Part shown: piece after piece, positions 20,521-30,594 of the stretch | Position numbering within the stretch: position 1 is the first letter of the stretch | Layout of the letters: every line of letters starts with the position of its first letter | NCBI GenBank assembly: GCA_900095095.1 | Contig: FMBT01000591.1 | Coordinates: forward strand, 1-40,477 | Reading direction: 5' to 3' | DNA from: Fragilariopsis cylindrus CCMP1102 | Lineage: Eukaryota; Bacillariophyta; Bacillariophyceae; Bacillariales; Bacillariaceae | DNA length: 40,477 nt | The notes under the pieces: generated by a model | Told to the model about the DNA's origin: nothing | Database searches by the model: none | The model's input: the letters and a program-made list of their open reading frames with translations, nothing else | Translations under genes and position numbers: made by a program

Positions 20521-22569
20521 TTATTCACCTGTTGTTTCACTTTCATCTGTGTTATTGTTGTTTACTTTCGTATAGTACGGACGTACTCTGCGGATGTTTA
20601 CTCTTACAGTAACAAATGGTTCCTTTTCAATAGTGATAGACCCATTTTCATGGTGCTTTATAACTTTATAAGGACCTTGCCGTGGTAACGTTAGTGTACG
20701 GATGATTCCAGTTTTCTCTAAAGTAACTAGGTCACCCTTCTTATACGTATGTGGTATTCGTTTGGAGTTTTCTCTCATATTGCTTTTACGAATCCTTTGT
20801 TGTTTTCTTATTTTTATCTGTTCCCAATCGATATCTGCGCTTACAGGCATGAACATATCTCTTCCAAACACCATCTGTGCAGGAGAGTGGCCATGTGTCT
20901 GATGGAACGCGGCTCGAATTGAGAATGCTGCTGCAGTTAGATACTCTTCAAACGGATCGTCGTCCTGTTCGTTGAATACCTTCTCCTCCAAATTGAATGA
21001 ACGGATGCAATCAGCTAATACTTGGTGTATTCGTTCAAGGATGGCGTTTGACTGTGGATTCCATGCAAGACTTGGTTTTTGTTTTAAACCCATATTGTTA
21101 CATAAATCTTTGAATTCAGCCATGAATTCGCCTCCATTATCGAACCCAATTTCTCTTGGTCTTGGATACCTTGCTAACCACGTATTATCAAGTAGTTGTT
21201 GTGCTCTAAAAGCAGTTGGAGCTCCATATAATGGTGCTAATTCAAACCATCCGGTTACTGGGTCAACCATTGTCATAACATGGACTTGATACGTATATTC
21301 GCCATTGTCCACACTTTTTGGTCCCCATAAATCAACATTTACTCTACTCCATTTTATAACTTCTCCTTTCTTTTCTTGAAGAAGTCCATATTTCTTAATA
21401 CCACCCTTCTTACTCATTTGGCATTCATGACAGTTTTTACAGCGTTCTTTGACTTGTGTTCGCATTCCTGGCCATGTGTATACCAATCTAATTGTAGACT
21501 CCATCCGTTTTTCTCCCGGATGTACAAGTAAAAGATGATACCAATCTAAGACGCGTTCCCATAATTGTTCTGGTACTAATATCTTACCATTATCATGTAT
21601 TAATTCCACTCCTTCAATTTCCTTAGTTGTAAATCTTTGATTGTTCCATTTTTGATTTGCTTGTACTTTAGTTTGTAACTTAGTATCAGCATCTTGGTTT
21701 GTTTTAAATAATGTTACATCTAATGGATATTGTTTGTCAGCGAACTCTCGTTCTGCTGCTAGTGGATACATATATTCGTCGTCAACGTTCGATTCGAACT
21801 GACAGTTTGACATAACATAACACATTTCTTTCATTTGTTTATCATTGACATAATGTAGTGGTTTGTTTTGTTTCTCCCATGTGATAGTATCATATGGTTT
21901 TTCTTTCATTTCTAATCGTGACAGCGCATCTGCTGCATCATTATCTTTACCAGCCACATGTTTAATCGTAGGATTGAACTCTTCTAACATAAGTCTCCAA
22001 CGAACCATTCTTTGTGATGGCATGTTTTGATATAATAGATTAAGATGGTCAGTGTGTACTGTTACGTCCATTCCACGGACTACTCCATCGAATGCTTTGA
22101 GGCCTTCCACGATACCTAGTAACTCCTTTTCTCCCACAGTGTAGTTCATCTGCGCAGAATTAAGTTTTCTAGTGTAGAACCCCAACGGTTTCCCCTCCTG
22201 TACGAGTGTTGCTCCTAGTTGGAGATCACTTGCGTCGGTATAGAGATCAAATGGCTTTGAAAAATCCGGATACGATAGTCTTGCTTCCTTGGATAGCATG
22301 TCCTTCGCCTTCTCGAATGCCTTTTGATGTTCATTAGTCCATTTCCAATTTAGTTTACCAGTTTTTGATGCTATTTTGTTTAATGGAGCTAATGTTTCTG
22401 ACCTCTTTGGCCATAGATCGCGATAAAAGTTAACCATACCTAGGAACATCTTCAATTGTTTAGTGTTCTTCGGTGCTTTGATACGTTTCATTGCTTCGAT
22501 TTTCTTTGGTTGTGGTTCTAATCCTTTTGTTGTTAATAACCACCCTAAATACTCAACTTCTTTCTGCAT
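20521..22569 (-). CDS. Retrotransposon pol, 3' part: RNase H and integrase
   Basis: 682 codons without a stop. It starts inside the RT thumb/connection region; the frame is open upstream through YIDD to ~22718, so the first ATG is not the true start. RNase H covers residues ~105-220, with TDAS (D112), GEKE (E147), HTD (D174) and the DALSR end. The integrase zinc finger uses H345, H350, C380 and C383. The catalytic core has D413 in NVDLWGP, D477 in FDNGGEF and E512 in LERIHQ. The GPY/F module (RQGPYKVI) is at ~635, and a short Asn/Thr-rich tail ends the protein. There is no chromodomain. It would copy and integrate the element's DNA if fused to a functional RT. Confidence 0.93.
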   Translation of the reverse strand: MQKEVEYLGWLLTTKGLEPQPKKIEAMKRIKAPKNTKQLKMFLGMVNFYRDLWPKRSETLAPLNKIASKTGKLNWKWTNEHQKAFEKAKDMLSKEARLSYPDFSKPFDLYTDASDLQLGATLVQEGKPLGFYTRKLNSAQMNYTVGEKELLGIVEGLKAFDGVVRGMDVTVHTDHLNLLYQNMPSQRMVRWRLMLEEFNPTIKHVAGKDNDAADALSRLEMKEKPYDTITWEKQNKPLHYVNDKQMKEMCYVMSNCQFESNVDDEYMYPLAAEREFADKQYPLDVTLFKTNQDADTKLQTKVQANQKWNNQRFTTKEIEGVELIHDNGKILVPEQLWERVLDWYHLLLVHPGEKRMESTIRLVYTWPGMRTQVKERCKNCHECQMSKKGGIKKYGLLQEKKGEVIKWSRVNVDLWGPKSVDNGEYTYQVHVMTMVDPVTGWFELAPLYGAPTAFRAQQLLDNTWLARYPRPREIGFDNGGEFMAEFKDLCNNMGLKQKPSLAWNPQSNAILERIHQVLADCIRSFNLEEKVFNEQDDDPFEEYLTAAAFSIRAAFHQTHGHSPAQMVFGRDMFMPVSADIDWEQIKIRKQQRIRKSNMRENSKRIPHTYKKGDLVTLEKTGIIRTLTLPRQGPYKVIKHHENGSITIEKEPFVTVRVNIRRVRPYYTKVNNNNTDESETTGE

Positions 22570-23850
22570 GAAGAATGACTTCCTCAGGTTCGCACGGAAC
22601 CCCTTTGATTGTAATCGGTGCAGTACTGTTTCAACCTTGTCTAAATGGTCTTGTTCAGTTTCATTTTTGCGTTGAATAATTAAGATATCGTCAATATAAA
22701 CTATACATAATCCAGATCACCTAATATCTCCATCATTATGGATTGAAAGATGTCCGGTGCACATGCTATTCCCATAGCTAAACGTTTATATGCGTACTTG
22801 CCCCACGGTAGACCGTAGTGCAGATCTTTTGAGTTTCCTCGTCAATAGGGATCGAATAATATCCCTGTGACAGATCAAGTGCAGTAGCTGACTTGAACTT
22901 TTCGATCTTTTGAATTGACTCTCCGATTCGTGGTAGTGGAAATGGCTTCCTTTCAATAGCAAGGTTCATCTTGCGGAAGTCCGTTAATATCCTTACATCA
23001 CCAGTCTTCTTAATTTGAGCAAACGATGGTGCTGCCCATGGCGAATCATCATCGTAAGTTAGTTTGCGCAACACGTCGATGTCACACATCCTATCAATTT
23101 CTTTTCTAGTTGATTGTTCGAATGCTTTCGGAATGTTGTAATACCTTCCTTGAATGGTTTCGCATCTTTCTTCAATTCAATAGAAACTGGTGGTATATTG
23201 AGTCGCCCCAATCCTCCTCCAAACAATGTTGGAAACTTATTTAATGTCAGTTTCAACTTTGCTTTACTCGATTCTTCAATATCAAGTTCATCAACCATGA
23301 TGTCGATGTCGACCTTGGAGTAATTGGCATCAAGGATTGCTGATTGTCGCTCCTCGTGCTCCTTCAAGATCGGGCTGTCTGTGTGTAGATTGTAGATCAT
23401 TGCACATGCACAGTCGTCTTGAAGTTCCCCTAAGTTCTTCATTGGAATTGTATCACCATCATATTCCATAACGTTGTGTTATATCTAATGTTAATACCTA
23501 ATTCATTTAATAGATCTGATCCAATGATCATATCATATCTTGCTTCTCGTGACGATTGTAACTCGTCTACTTGAAACTTATAATAATTTGTTGTTTGTTT
23601 TCAAATTCAATCAGTTTGAACCCACGCTTGCTGACGACTTGGAGTGGAATTTGCCACCATAGGTTGCGTATTCCACCCGATCTTTGCCTATTAGCTTGAT
23701 ACGTCGGTCTTTTCTGTAAATTGTTTTAATATTATGGATTTCGAACAGCCTGAATCCAGTAGTGCTCTAAGCATACTACCTTTTCCATTGCTATCGATGA
23801 CTTGGACACATGTTTCTGAATATCTGTATTAATAATAATTGTTTTACCAT
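22570..23850 (-). pseudogene. Retrotransposon protease and reverse transcriptase region, frame-broken
   Basis: In element direction: an aspartic protease segment with LLDSG (DSG codons ~23748-23756), a conserved SDLLNELGI segment (~23510), then the RT fingers/palm with SATALDLSQGYYSIPI (~22880) and YIDD (~22686-22697). The frame changes at least near 23690, 23470, 23145, 22815 and 22700. The last two are single missing bases, one of them just before the catalytic YIDD. Between breaks the family motifs are intact and no in-frame nonsense codons are seen. The copy as given cannot make a full pol protein. Confidence 0.85.
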
Positions 23851-23938
23851 TGTTGTTAACTCGTAATTCCGGAGGGCGCCACTGTCTCATGACTTTCCTT
23901 CGGTTTCTACGTTGTTCATTACCATGTGCCTGTCCATT

Positions 23939-25415
23939 TCATGTCCATTTGCTTTTGATTCCCAGCCTGAAGTCTCTTTTAATCTTCTTCTTTGTTGCTT
24001 TGAATCGCTTTCTATATTGCTTCAAGTCGTCGTCGTCGATCTCAATATCAGCGTCTTCTGTTTGTTGTTCAGCTTGAGCTGCACTTAATACATACATATG
24101 TTCTGATTGAGTCATTCCCTTCGACCACTCGTCGTCGCTGTCAGATTCATCCATTGAATCCCCTTTTGTCTTCTTAACTGCTGCTTCCACCAGTTGGTTG
24201 ATATATTGACGTTGGGGTTTGTTGAACTTGACGTTTCCACTCGTAGAAGTATTGTCGTTATTTCCCTTAGGTTTAAAATGACACTCTCCCCGATGACGCT
24301 TCTTGCAGTGTGGGCATTGACCACTATTGAATTTTTCTTTTGTTGTCATTGCTTTCTCCTCCACCATAGCGTTATTATAAGCTTTGCGTTTCTTCGTTGA
24401 CGAGTTGTTCCGTCGTTGCCCTCCAAAGCCGCGATGCGCTTTTGCATGTTCTTCTCTTTAATAATAGAAGCTTCCAATCCTTCCAACTTGGTGATTGTTT
24501 CCTTGTATGGTTGATCTTGAATTGACCAATCCATATTATACAACTCCATGAGTTGTTCAAATAACAAGTTGTGCTCCAATATTTCCCTCATCTCGTACTC
24601 CGAGAACGGCCTAGGTACTTCGTTACGTCGTTCACCAGCGTCCCATGGACAGTGTGGTAGATAACTTTGGAAGTCTTCCATACGCTCAGCCCATGTCCTA
24701 ATTCCGAAGTTTAAGTCCACTTTGAACTGGTGGATTGTTCGACGAAGTTGGATATATGCACTCTTCCCTGCATGATCGCTACCAAAACCTTTAATGATAA
24801 ATGATATAAGATCTCTACAACGATATCTTCCTTGTACTCATCAGATTCTAAATATACTTCGAAATCACCATTGTCTTCATCTAATTCATGAACCTTCTTT
24901 TTAATTATAATCTTTTCGAATAGATCGTATCATTGTCTCGACATTTTGTTAATGTGTTGTTGACTACTGCGAGTGCCTCATTACGACATATGCGAGTTAA
25001 GATCTTTATCTTCGAATCCCATTCTAATGATGGATGATTGTAAATACGATTCATGAATGCAATCTTCCAGATTACGAAGAGTTCTGGCAACTCATTTCCT
25101 TCTAAAACTAATAATTTTTCATCAAATAATACTCCTCCTACTGCATTTTCATACTTAATTTTCTCCGTAGTAGCGTCCTCCTTCCATCCTTTCCTTCCGT
25201 GGGTGAATGGTCGTAGTCCTTTATACTTATGGTTGTATTTAGCATTGTCAGAAACTTTGTTTTCATGGTGAATCACTTCGTTGTATTCGTTAGCACAAGT
25301 GTAAAGTGGTTGAAATTTAGCAAAAGTGATATATTTCTTGTTGATTTGCTTTTTATGAATTGCTTTTAACACGGTAGTTGTTAGTGTTTTGGGTTAAATC
25401 ATCTTTTGTGTTCAT
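23939..25415 (-). pseudogene. Retrotransposon gag-like region, frame-broken
   Basis: The likely ATG is at 25415 (MNTKDDLTQNTNNY), with one frame change about 14 codons later (near 25375). The segment at 25372-24905 and the one at 24720-24346 are helical, Glu/Lys/Trp-containing capsid-like sequence. The 24367-23939 segment carries a zinc knuckle CPHCKKRHRGEC (CX2CX3HX3C, a short variant of the usual CX2CX4HX4C), followed by an acidic and then a basic tail. Further frame changes lie near 24900-24720 and 24360. This is the nucleocapsid part of the element. Confidence 0.8.
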
Positions 25416-26315
25416 TACGATACACGTTTAATTTTTCATTTGTTATCTTGATGCGTTGACTCCTATTTGTCTATGTTTGGTCGTTGGAGACGATCTTAAT
25501 AGTGGAATCTTATGGAATATTTCATATTTCGACCCTCTCTTTATTCGATTACTTAGTCGTTAGAGAGGATTCCCATTTGAATTCTCATGGTTACATACAT
25601 AGATATAATATTTCATTGGCGTTACTCCTCGCTCTTAAGTTAACTCCGACGGAGAGGAGCGTTGGATCCTCTCTTTTTGGTCGTGCTAAACTTATTTGGC
25701 CACGGAGTAATCCGTTGAATCCCTTCGCAATGTCAATATTTGCATTATTCTAGTGTATGTAGTTTTTATACATTATCTAGTTGTGTCTCTTTGTTTAGAC
25801 GGTGACGTACTGTCTCGTCGGTTGAGCACGCTTCATATATGCCTTATTAACATGTTGTTATATTTGGGCTATTGGTGACGGAATGAATTTTTCATTTGTC
25901 TCTTATGATTACGTGTGTGCGCGTGCGCGTTCCACTCCTCCACATTCAGTCATGATAGCGAGTCACGATGTACTGTTATGTGAAGTTAGTGAAATCGATG
26001 CTTTTTGCGTCTTGTCGTATCGATGGCGTTGTTCGCCATGGTACTCCAGTATGGACCTTGGTCTCTTTTTATTCTTATCTGTTGTCGTTATACATTGATA
26101 CCCTTGGGTTGTATTACGGCTGCTCTTTTGGCAGTCTTCCAGTTGTCTTTATTCGTAAATTTCTAGAAATTGAATATCGATCAGTCGTTGTTTTCATCCT
26201 AGCGTTAACAAGAGTGCAAGCACCTCTATCGAAAGCAGTTTCATGTCGAAACGCGCGCCTTCATGCTCAAACCTTAGTTTGCTCTTATAACAGCTTTAAG
26301 CGGATTTTAAAATCA
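25416..26315 (-). other. Retrotransposon 5' leader
   Basis: About 900 nt between the 5' LTR and gag with no long frame. The first bases after the LTR form the palindrome GATTTTAAAATC. The length is large for a Ty3-type leader and would suit packaging or dimerisation signals, but nothing specific can be named. Confidence 0.6.
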
Positions 26316-26495
26316 TGCCATGCCTACTTCTAGACTACTACTGTAGGATAGATAGATAGGACTTGGTATTGCAATAGAATGTAATTGTGAGCTTATTAGC
26401 TTGTAATGCTTATTGCCACGAGTAGTTACTCGTGATCCCTTTAATCATGAGTCGTGACTCATGACTAAAGACTGAATCAGTCCCAGTGCACGGCA
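26316..26495 (-). repeat. 5' LTR (right in window)
   Basis: 180 bp, identical to 20235-20414 except C26431 for T20350. It contains the same 20-bp inverted repeat at 26445-26464. As the 5' LTR it should hold the element's promoter. Confidence 0.95.
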
Positions 26496-26500
26496 TGTAT
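26496..26500. repeat. Target-site duplication, right copy (TGTAT)
   Basis: Exact match to 20230-20234, directly after the GGCA end of the right LTR. Confidence 0.9.
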
Positions 26501-27309
26501 GATGTGATGGGCACCAGTGTAGTGCAGCATAACACTGTCCAACACTGCAAAATCACATTATATCTATACAAAAATAGATAGGTAGCTCCGTACCTTGTGT
26601 TGCCTTTGGGGGGTGCACTTTCCCGAGTAAGTATCATCCTCGCCATCAATCAACCAACCAAACTTGTCTCTCTTCATTCACTTCCTCTTACTTTTTTGTG
26701 TAGTGTTTGTATGTAGTGTGTGCATTTGTATGTTTGTGTTTTTTTCTGTGAGAAGAGAGAAAAATCAAATAAACAAAACAATGTTGGCAACAACAATGAT
26801 GTAACCTCTAGTCTTCTCTCTCTCTCTCTACTAAAATTATTACTACTGTATGGTATGTAGTGTATGTATACCACACTATAAAAAGGGCAGCAGCAGCAGC
26901 AAATATGTTTAATGATGAAAGTCTCAGAGATAATGCAATGGAGGAATGTTGCTTGCATTCAGAATTTATCTACACTATTTAAGGTGGTGGTGGTTTATTG
27001 GTTCTGGTACTCAGGACAGGAGCGGAGGGCACCAGTTTTGGTTATGTTTTGTTCGAAGTAGTATTTGTAGTGATGTTGATGATGCCGTACTACGCACTAC
27101 AGCCATAGCTAAATTTGCTTCCATTATTTTATGTTACAGTAACACATCGGTAGCACCAGAAAAATGCTATAGGCGCAGCGTTTGAGTAGCGTTCGCATGT
27201 ATCTACCATCTTGTAAATGAATGTTGGAAGAATCAGTTGAAATTGTAGAAGGTACTAAGATTGCATTGTTCAAGGACAGATGCCTAAATTTCGGAAATTG
27301 TTTTGGCGA
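26501..27309. other. Intergenic region right of the retrotransposon
   Basis: No supported gene. (CT)n at ~26816-26829 and (GCA)n at ~26887-26901 are present. The right third covers the 3' side of the ankyrin gene; plus-strand frames there are shadows of it. Confidence 0.5.
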
Positions 27310-28281
27310 TTATTTGTCGATGGAAGGTAACGAGCTTGACAAACGCCAGGCTCGATTCTTCCACATCCGCATAGCGGTCAAGGGACCGGCGCATATAGTT
27401 GTTCCAAAGAGAAGACCCGGTGTTGCTTTGGCACCATGCGCCAAGAGAAGGTTTTGCATATCAGCATTCCCTCTCACTACCGCCATCCAAAGAGCGGTCA
27501 TGCCATCCTCGTTAAGCCTATTTGGGTCAGCTCCATGCTTCAAGAGAAGCTCCAACATATTGGTATGCTTCATGAAAGTGGCAATATTGAGACAGGTACT
27601 ACGTTGTCCACCGGCAGTATTGTTCACATCTGCCCCGTGCTCAATAAGCATCTTTGCGATACCGACGTGTCCTACCACACTGGCTGAAAATAAGGCTGTC
27701 GTGCCTGTTTCTGGTTGACGAAGAGAAACATCAGCTCCATGTGCCAACAGGATCCGCACACATTCTTCGTGAAGAAAGCCGCTGGCGGTTCTTAGTGCTG
27801 TGGTGCCAGTACAGGTGTTGACCTTGGCACCGCTATTCAGAAGCAATTCCACGACACGAGGATGCCCATGCTTACTGGCCAACAAAAGAGCCGTGTATCG
27901 GATAGGTTTAATCTTCTGCACAGTTTTTCCGCATGCTGCGAGTGTCTTTTTCAAGTCTTGTAGAGTCTTATTTTTCGAATTTGGATCTGTTGTTGGCAAA
28001 ATTTCTTCGTTGACAGCAACACCTTTGCCCTCGTACCCCAGAAGTATCTTCACAATTTCTTCGTGTCCAAGCTTACTGGCAATCAACAGAGGAGGAAGTC
28101 CATTGTCAACTCTCTCGGCGAGGAAAGCGTTCTTGGCCTTATCGTTGCTGTTCTGCAACAACTTGTCGACCTCCTCGGTTCGCCCATCGATAATTGCCTG
28201 AAGAAAATTAGTATCTTTTTCTTGTTTCTCGTCCTGCTGCTCATCAGCCACTTGAACTTTGAATTCCGGTTCCATCGTCAT
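27310..28281 (-). CDS. Ankyrin-repeat protein
   Basis: 323 residues, no intron needed. After an acidic N-terminal ~25 residues, about seven ankyrin repeats follow: a divergent first one (NFLQAIIDGRTEEVDKLL), then units marked by LLIASKLGHEEIVKILL, ALLLASKHGHPRVVELLL, ALRTASGFLHEECVRILL, ALFSASVVGHVGIAKMLI, CLNIATFMKHTNMLELLL and ALWMAVVRGNADMQNLLL. Most repeats end in (A/S)HGAD-type turns. A ~35-residue non-repeat linker (about 85-125) separates repeats 2 and 3. The C-terminal ~35 residues after the last repeat are not ankyrin-like. There is no signal peptide or membrane segment, so it is probably an intracellular protein-binding scaffold. Base composition is visibly more GC-rich than neighbouring DNA. 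ATG at 28281 is used; the second Met codon at 28275 is equally possible. Confidence 0.9.
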   Translation of the reverse strand: MTMEPEFKVQVADEQQDEKQEKDTNFLQAIIDGRTEEVDKLLQNSNDKAKNAFLAERVDNGLPPLLIASKLGHEEIVKILLGYEGKGVAVNEEILPTTDPNSKNKTLQDLKKTLAACGKTVQKIKPIRYTALLLASKHGHPRVVELLLNSGAKVNTCTGTTALRTASGFLHEECVRILLAHGADVSLRQPETGTTALFSASVVGHVGIAKMLIEHGADVNNTAGGQRSTCLNIATFMKHTNMLELLLKHGADPNRLNEDGMTALWMAVVRGNADMQNLLLAHGAKATPGLLFGTTICAGPLTAMRMWKNRAWRLSSSLPSIDK

Positions 28282-28951
28282 GACTCTGATCTTCTATTTC
28301 CTATCTACTATATCAAGATGAGGATGGATGAGAATATCAGAAAAACCCACACACATTATATTGTTGTAAGAATAACAAAAATTGAACATTATTTGAATCA
28401 ATCATCAAACTCAGTCAATTTACATGCTTTTTTGTGTATTTAAATTTAACACTTCACAGCTTCCAGGCTATCAAATCAACACAACAACGGCGCGTTTGCA
28501 TTCAAACACGACTTAGATTATTAAGTTCTTTTGTTGCCTACTGTACTTCCTCCGTGCAACCGTAACTTCACGCGCGCTATCAGCCGAAAATTTAGCGTCT
28601 TATTAACACGCTATCACTCAAAGAACTGAATAATGCCCAAAAAATAACTAGCAAATACTAGTAAAACTATTCATCATTCAACTGTGTGCAACTCTATCAG
28701 TAAACAATTTTTTTCAAAATTTGAAAGGTTCCATCTGAACTATTATTCTATACAGATTTCATGTAACAACATCCTGGAGCATCCGGTAATGCAATTAAAT
28801 TGGTTGAAAAATGTTTCTTTCCGCTCGCGCGACTATTTCGGGAGGTTTTCTCCCTCTTTTTGTTTTTGTTTCTCCCCCAAAACTTTTATTCGTGCGAAAT
28901 ATTTTCACGTGCAAAATATTTTCGCGAAATTTTGCGAAAAAACGCGAAAAT

Positions 28952-28981
28952 ATTTCGCACGAATGATCATTCGTGCGAAAT
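28952..28981. repeat. Perfect 30-bp palindrome, block 1
   Basis: Centred between 28966 and 28967 on TGA/TCA, with arms built from TTTCGCACGAA. A further copy of ATTCGTGCGAAATATTTTC at ~28887 is complementary to GAAAATATTTCGCACGAAT at ~28946-28964, so alternative hairpins compete. Confidence 0.95.
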
Positions 28982-29146
28982 TTTAATGTGTTTGAAAGGG
29001 GGAAATAAAATATCTTTTTTTTTTACGCTAAATTAATATCATACGTTTATCCCTCTTTTTATATCTTTCCCCTAAAACTTTTATTCGTGCGAAATTTATT
29101 CTTCACGTGCGAAATTTTTTCGCGAAATTTTGCGAAAGAACGCGAA

Positions 29147-29182
29147 AAAATTTCGCACGAATGATCATTCGTGCGAAATTTT
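29147..29182. repeat. Perfect 36-bp palindrome, block 2
   Basis: Same core as block 1, longer by three bases on each side, centred between 29164 and 29165. The preceding arms GTGCGAAATTTTTTCGCG (~29108) and CGCGAAAAAATTTCGCAC (~29141) pair as an outer stem. Confidence 0.95.
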
Positions 29183-29434
29183 ATGTACTTTTCAAGGGGG
29201 ATAATTAATATCTGTTTTTAATAATGACTGCCCCCTTTTTAACGCGCGCGACTAAAAAGACTTTTTCTAAACAATGAAATTTCATTACCGGATGCTCCTG
29301 AAGTTTTATATTTCCTTCTGAAATAAGTAGGCAACCTGATAGACTAAATTAGCATGTGTGAAATGCACGTTAAAAAAATTCACAAAATTTTCAAACGATA
29401 GAGCGCGTGAAGTTACGGTTGCACGGAGGAAGTA

Positions 29435-30594
29435 TGAAGACAACTACGTAATATAAGGAGCAAGTAAGAATACTTTTTGACAACGGGTTTTTGCAGGTAT
29501 TTTACGCGTCTAAAAAAACACGCGTTAATTTTCACACGCGTTAATTGTATCTTTGTGTGTGGTCATTAAATTCCGTTATTAATAACAGAAGAAGTAAGAA
29601 CGACGATCAGATGAGTTTCTAAACAAAAGTAAATGCTGAAGTTCGAGAGGCACTTTAGACAATTAGGGTATACATATTTTCTATGGAACATTAAGAAAGT
29701 CCGGAATATAATTGAGAGCATTGAAAGAAACAGAGAAGAAGAAGAACATGTATTGTTGGTGATATCATGTTCTGTTATCCTTTTAAATGACGAGAGTTTC
29801 GCTGCGCTTCAACCACGCGAATGATTAGCAAACTGCATACACATCGTCATGGCACGTATAAACATCGTGGATATAAATCAGTCACATTTTCTTGCTTCCG
29901 GGGGATTTTATGAAGTTATAGGTCTTCGTTTTGTGTAATTGTATTGACACGATGCGCTACTAACTTACTGCATTCTGTTTAGTCTATTAGCGGTAAACTC
30001 CAAATTTTAATTTGTATTTGCGTTTTAGTCGTTCACATCTTAGAAAGGTAAACTCCAAATTTTAATTTGTAGTTGCGTTTAGTCGTTCCCATCTTCTCTT
30101 GATCATCCAACGAAAAATCGGGTACGGTATCTACGGGTTCAATTTGTTTACAAAAAGATAGAACATAATAGAACCACGTCACCTAGGCAGCTAGGACTAT
30201 AGACTTTATCCATTCGTTCCTAAAGTACACGTCATTTTGTGTTAACACATTGTACCAGAAGTAAAAATAGATATACACAACGTTGCTTCACAGTCTTCTC
30301 TTTTAGTCATCAACCAAAATTCCGGTGTCAAAAATTGTGGCGTCAACGAATGGTCTTGTAGTACTAGACTGTGCGAATATAAATTTGTAGTTGTAATAGT
30401 AGATAATTCATGAATACCTGGTAGTTTGTAAACGAAAGGATAGTTTAATATAATAGTTAAAAATTGTTTATACTATAGATATTGTTGTGAATACATTGAA
30501 GAAAAATGATGACTGTGTTATGTTACTGTACAAAAATAGAATGATGAATAAGTGCATGAGAGAGAGAGAGAACGAGAAGACAGTAGATGATGAT
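29435..30594. other. Intergenic region
   Basis: No supported gene. A 63-codon plus-strand frame at 29633-29824 has no recognisable domain. A near-perfect tandem pair of ~50 bp lies at 29992-30095. The last ~150 bases contain (GA)n at ~30558-30571 and should include the 3' UTR of the Gln-rich gene. Confidence 0.5.
29992..30095. repeat. Tandem pair of ~50-bp repeats
   Basis: Copy 1 at 29992-30041 and copy 2 at 30047-30095 both begin GGTAAACTCCAAATTTTAAT and end TCGTTC(A/C)CATCTT, with a 5-base spacer. Confidence 0.9.

Larger units (their letters stand above)
20235..26495 (-). mobile_element. Ty3/gypsy-type LTR retrotransposon, complete at its ends
   Basis: A 6261-bp element in minus orientation, bounded by 180-bp LTRs that begin TGCC and end GGCA and by a TGTAT target duplication. 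In element order: 5' LTR (26495-26316), a ~900-nt leader, gag with a CCHC-like knuckle, aspartic protease (DSG), reverse transcriptase (YIDD), RNase H, integrase with GPY/F, then 3' LTR (20414-20235). Integrase downstream of RNase H identifies the Ty3 order. The LTRs differ at a single base (T20350 versus C26431), so insertion is recent. The 5' part of the coding region is split among frames by small indels, while the RNase H-integrase part is open for 682 codons. The primer-binding site is not obvious: the sequence after the 5' LTR starts TGATTTTAAAATCCGC, a palindrome rather than a tRNA 3'-end match that I can name. Confidence 0.95.
28546..29432. mobile_element. 887-bp TIR element with TA flanks and nested palindromes (MITE or foldback type)
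   Basis: The left end starts CTTCCTCCGTGCAACC at 28546 and the right end is its inverse at 29397-29432. The first 30 bases of the two TIRs match perfectly, with matching continuing to ~36. TA lies directly outside both ends (28544-28545 and 29433-29434), as expected for Tc1/mariner-type insertion. A second inverted repeat, GGAGCATCCGGTAATG, sits inside at 28776-28791 and 29283-29298. The centre has two tandem ~160-bp blocks, each a nest of CGCGAAA/TTTCGCG palindromes. No transposase is encoded, so it would be non-autonomous. The CTTCCTCCGT end resembles Stowaway-type TIRs known from plants; that similarity is from memory only. Confidence 0.88.

Noticed and set aside
27221-28443. Plus-strand frames over the ankyrin gene
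   Set aside because: They are antisense shadows; the minus strand carries clear ankyrin repeats.
28684-29036. Small plus-strand frames inside the TIR element
   Set aside because: They arise from palindromic repeats (RAKYF, FCEKTRKYFA) and have no domain.
29633-29824. 63-residue plus-strand frame as a gene
   Set aside because: No domain, signal or homology can be recognised; the length is expected by chance.
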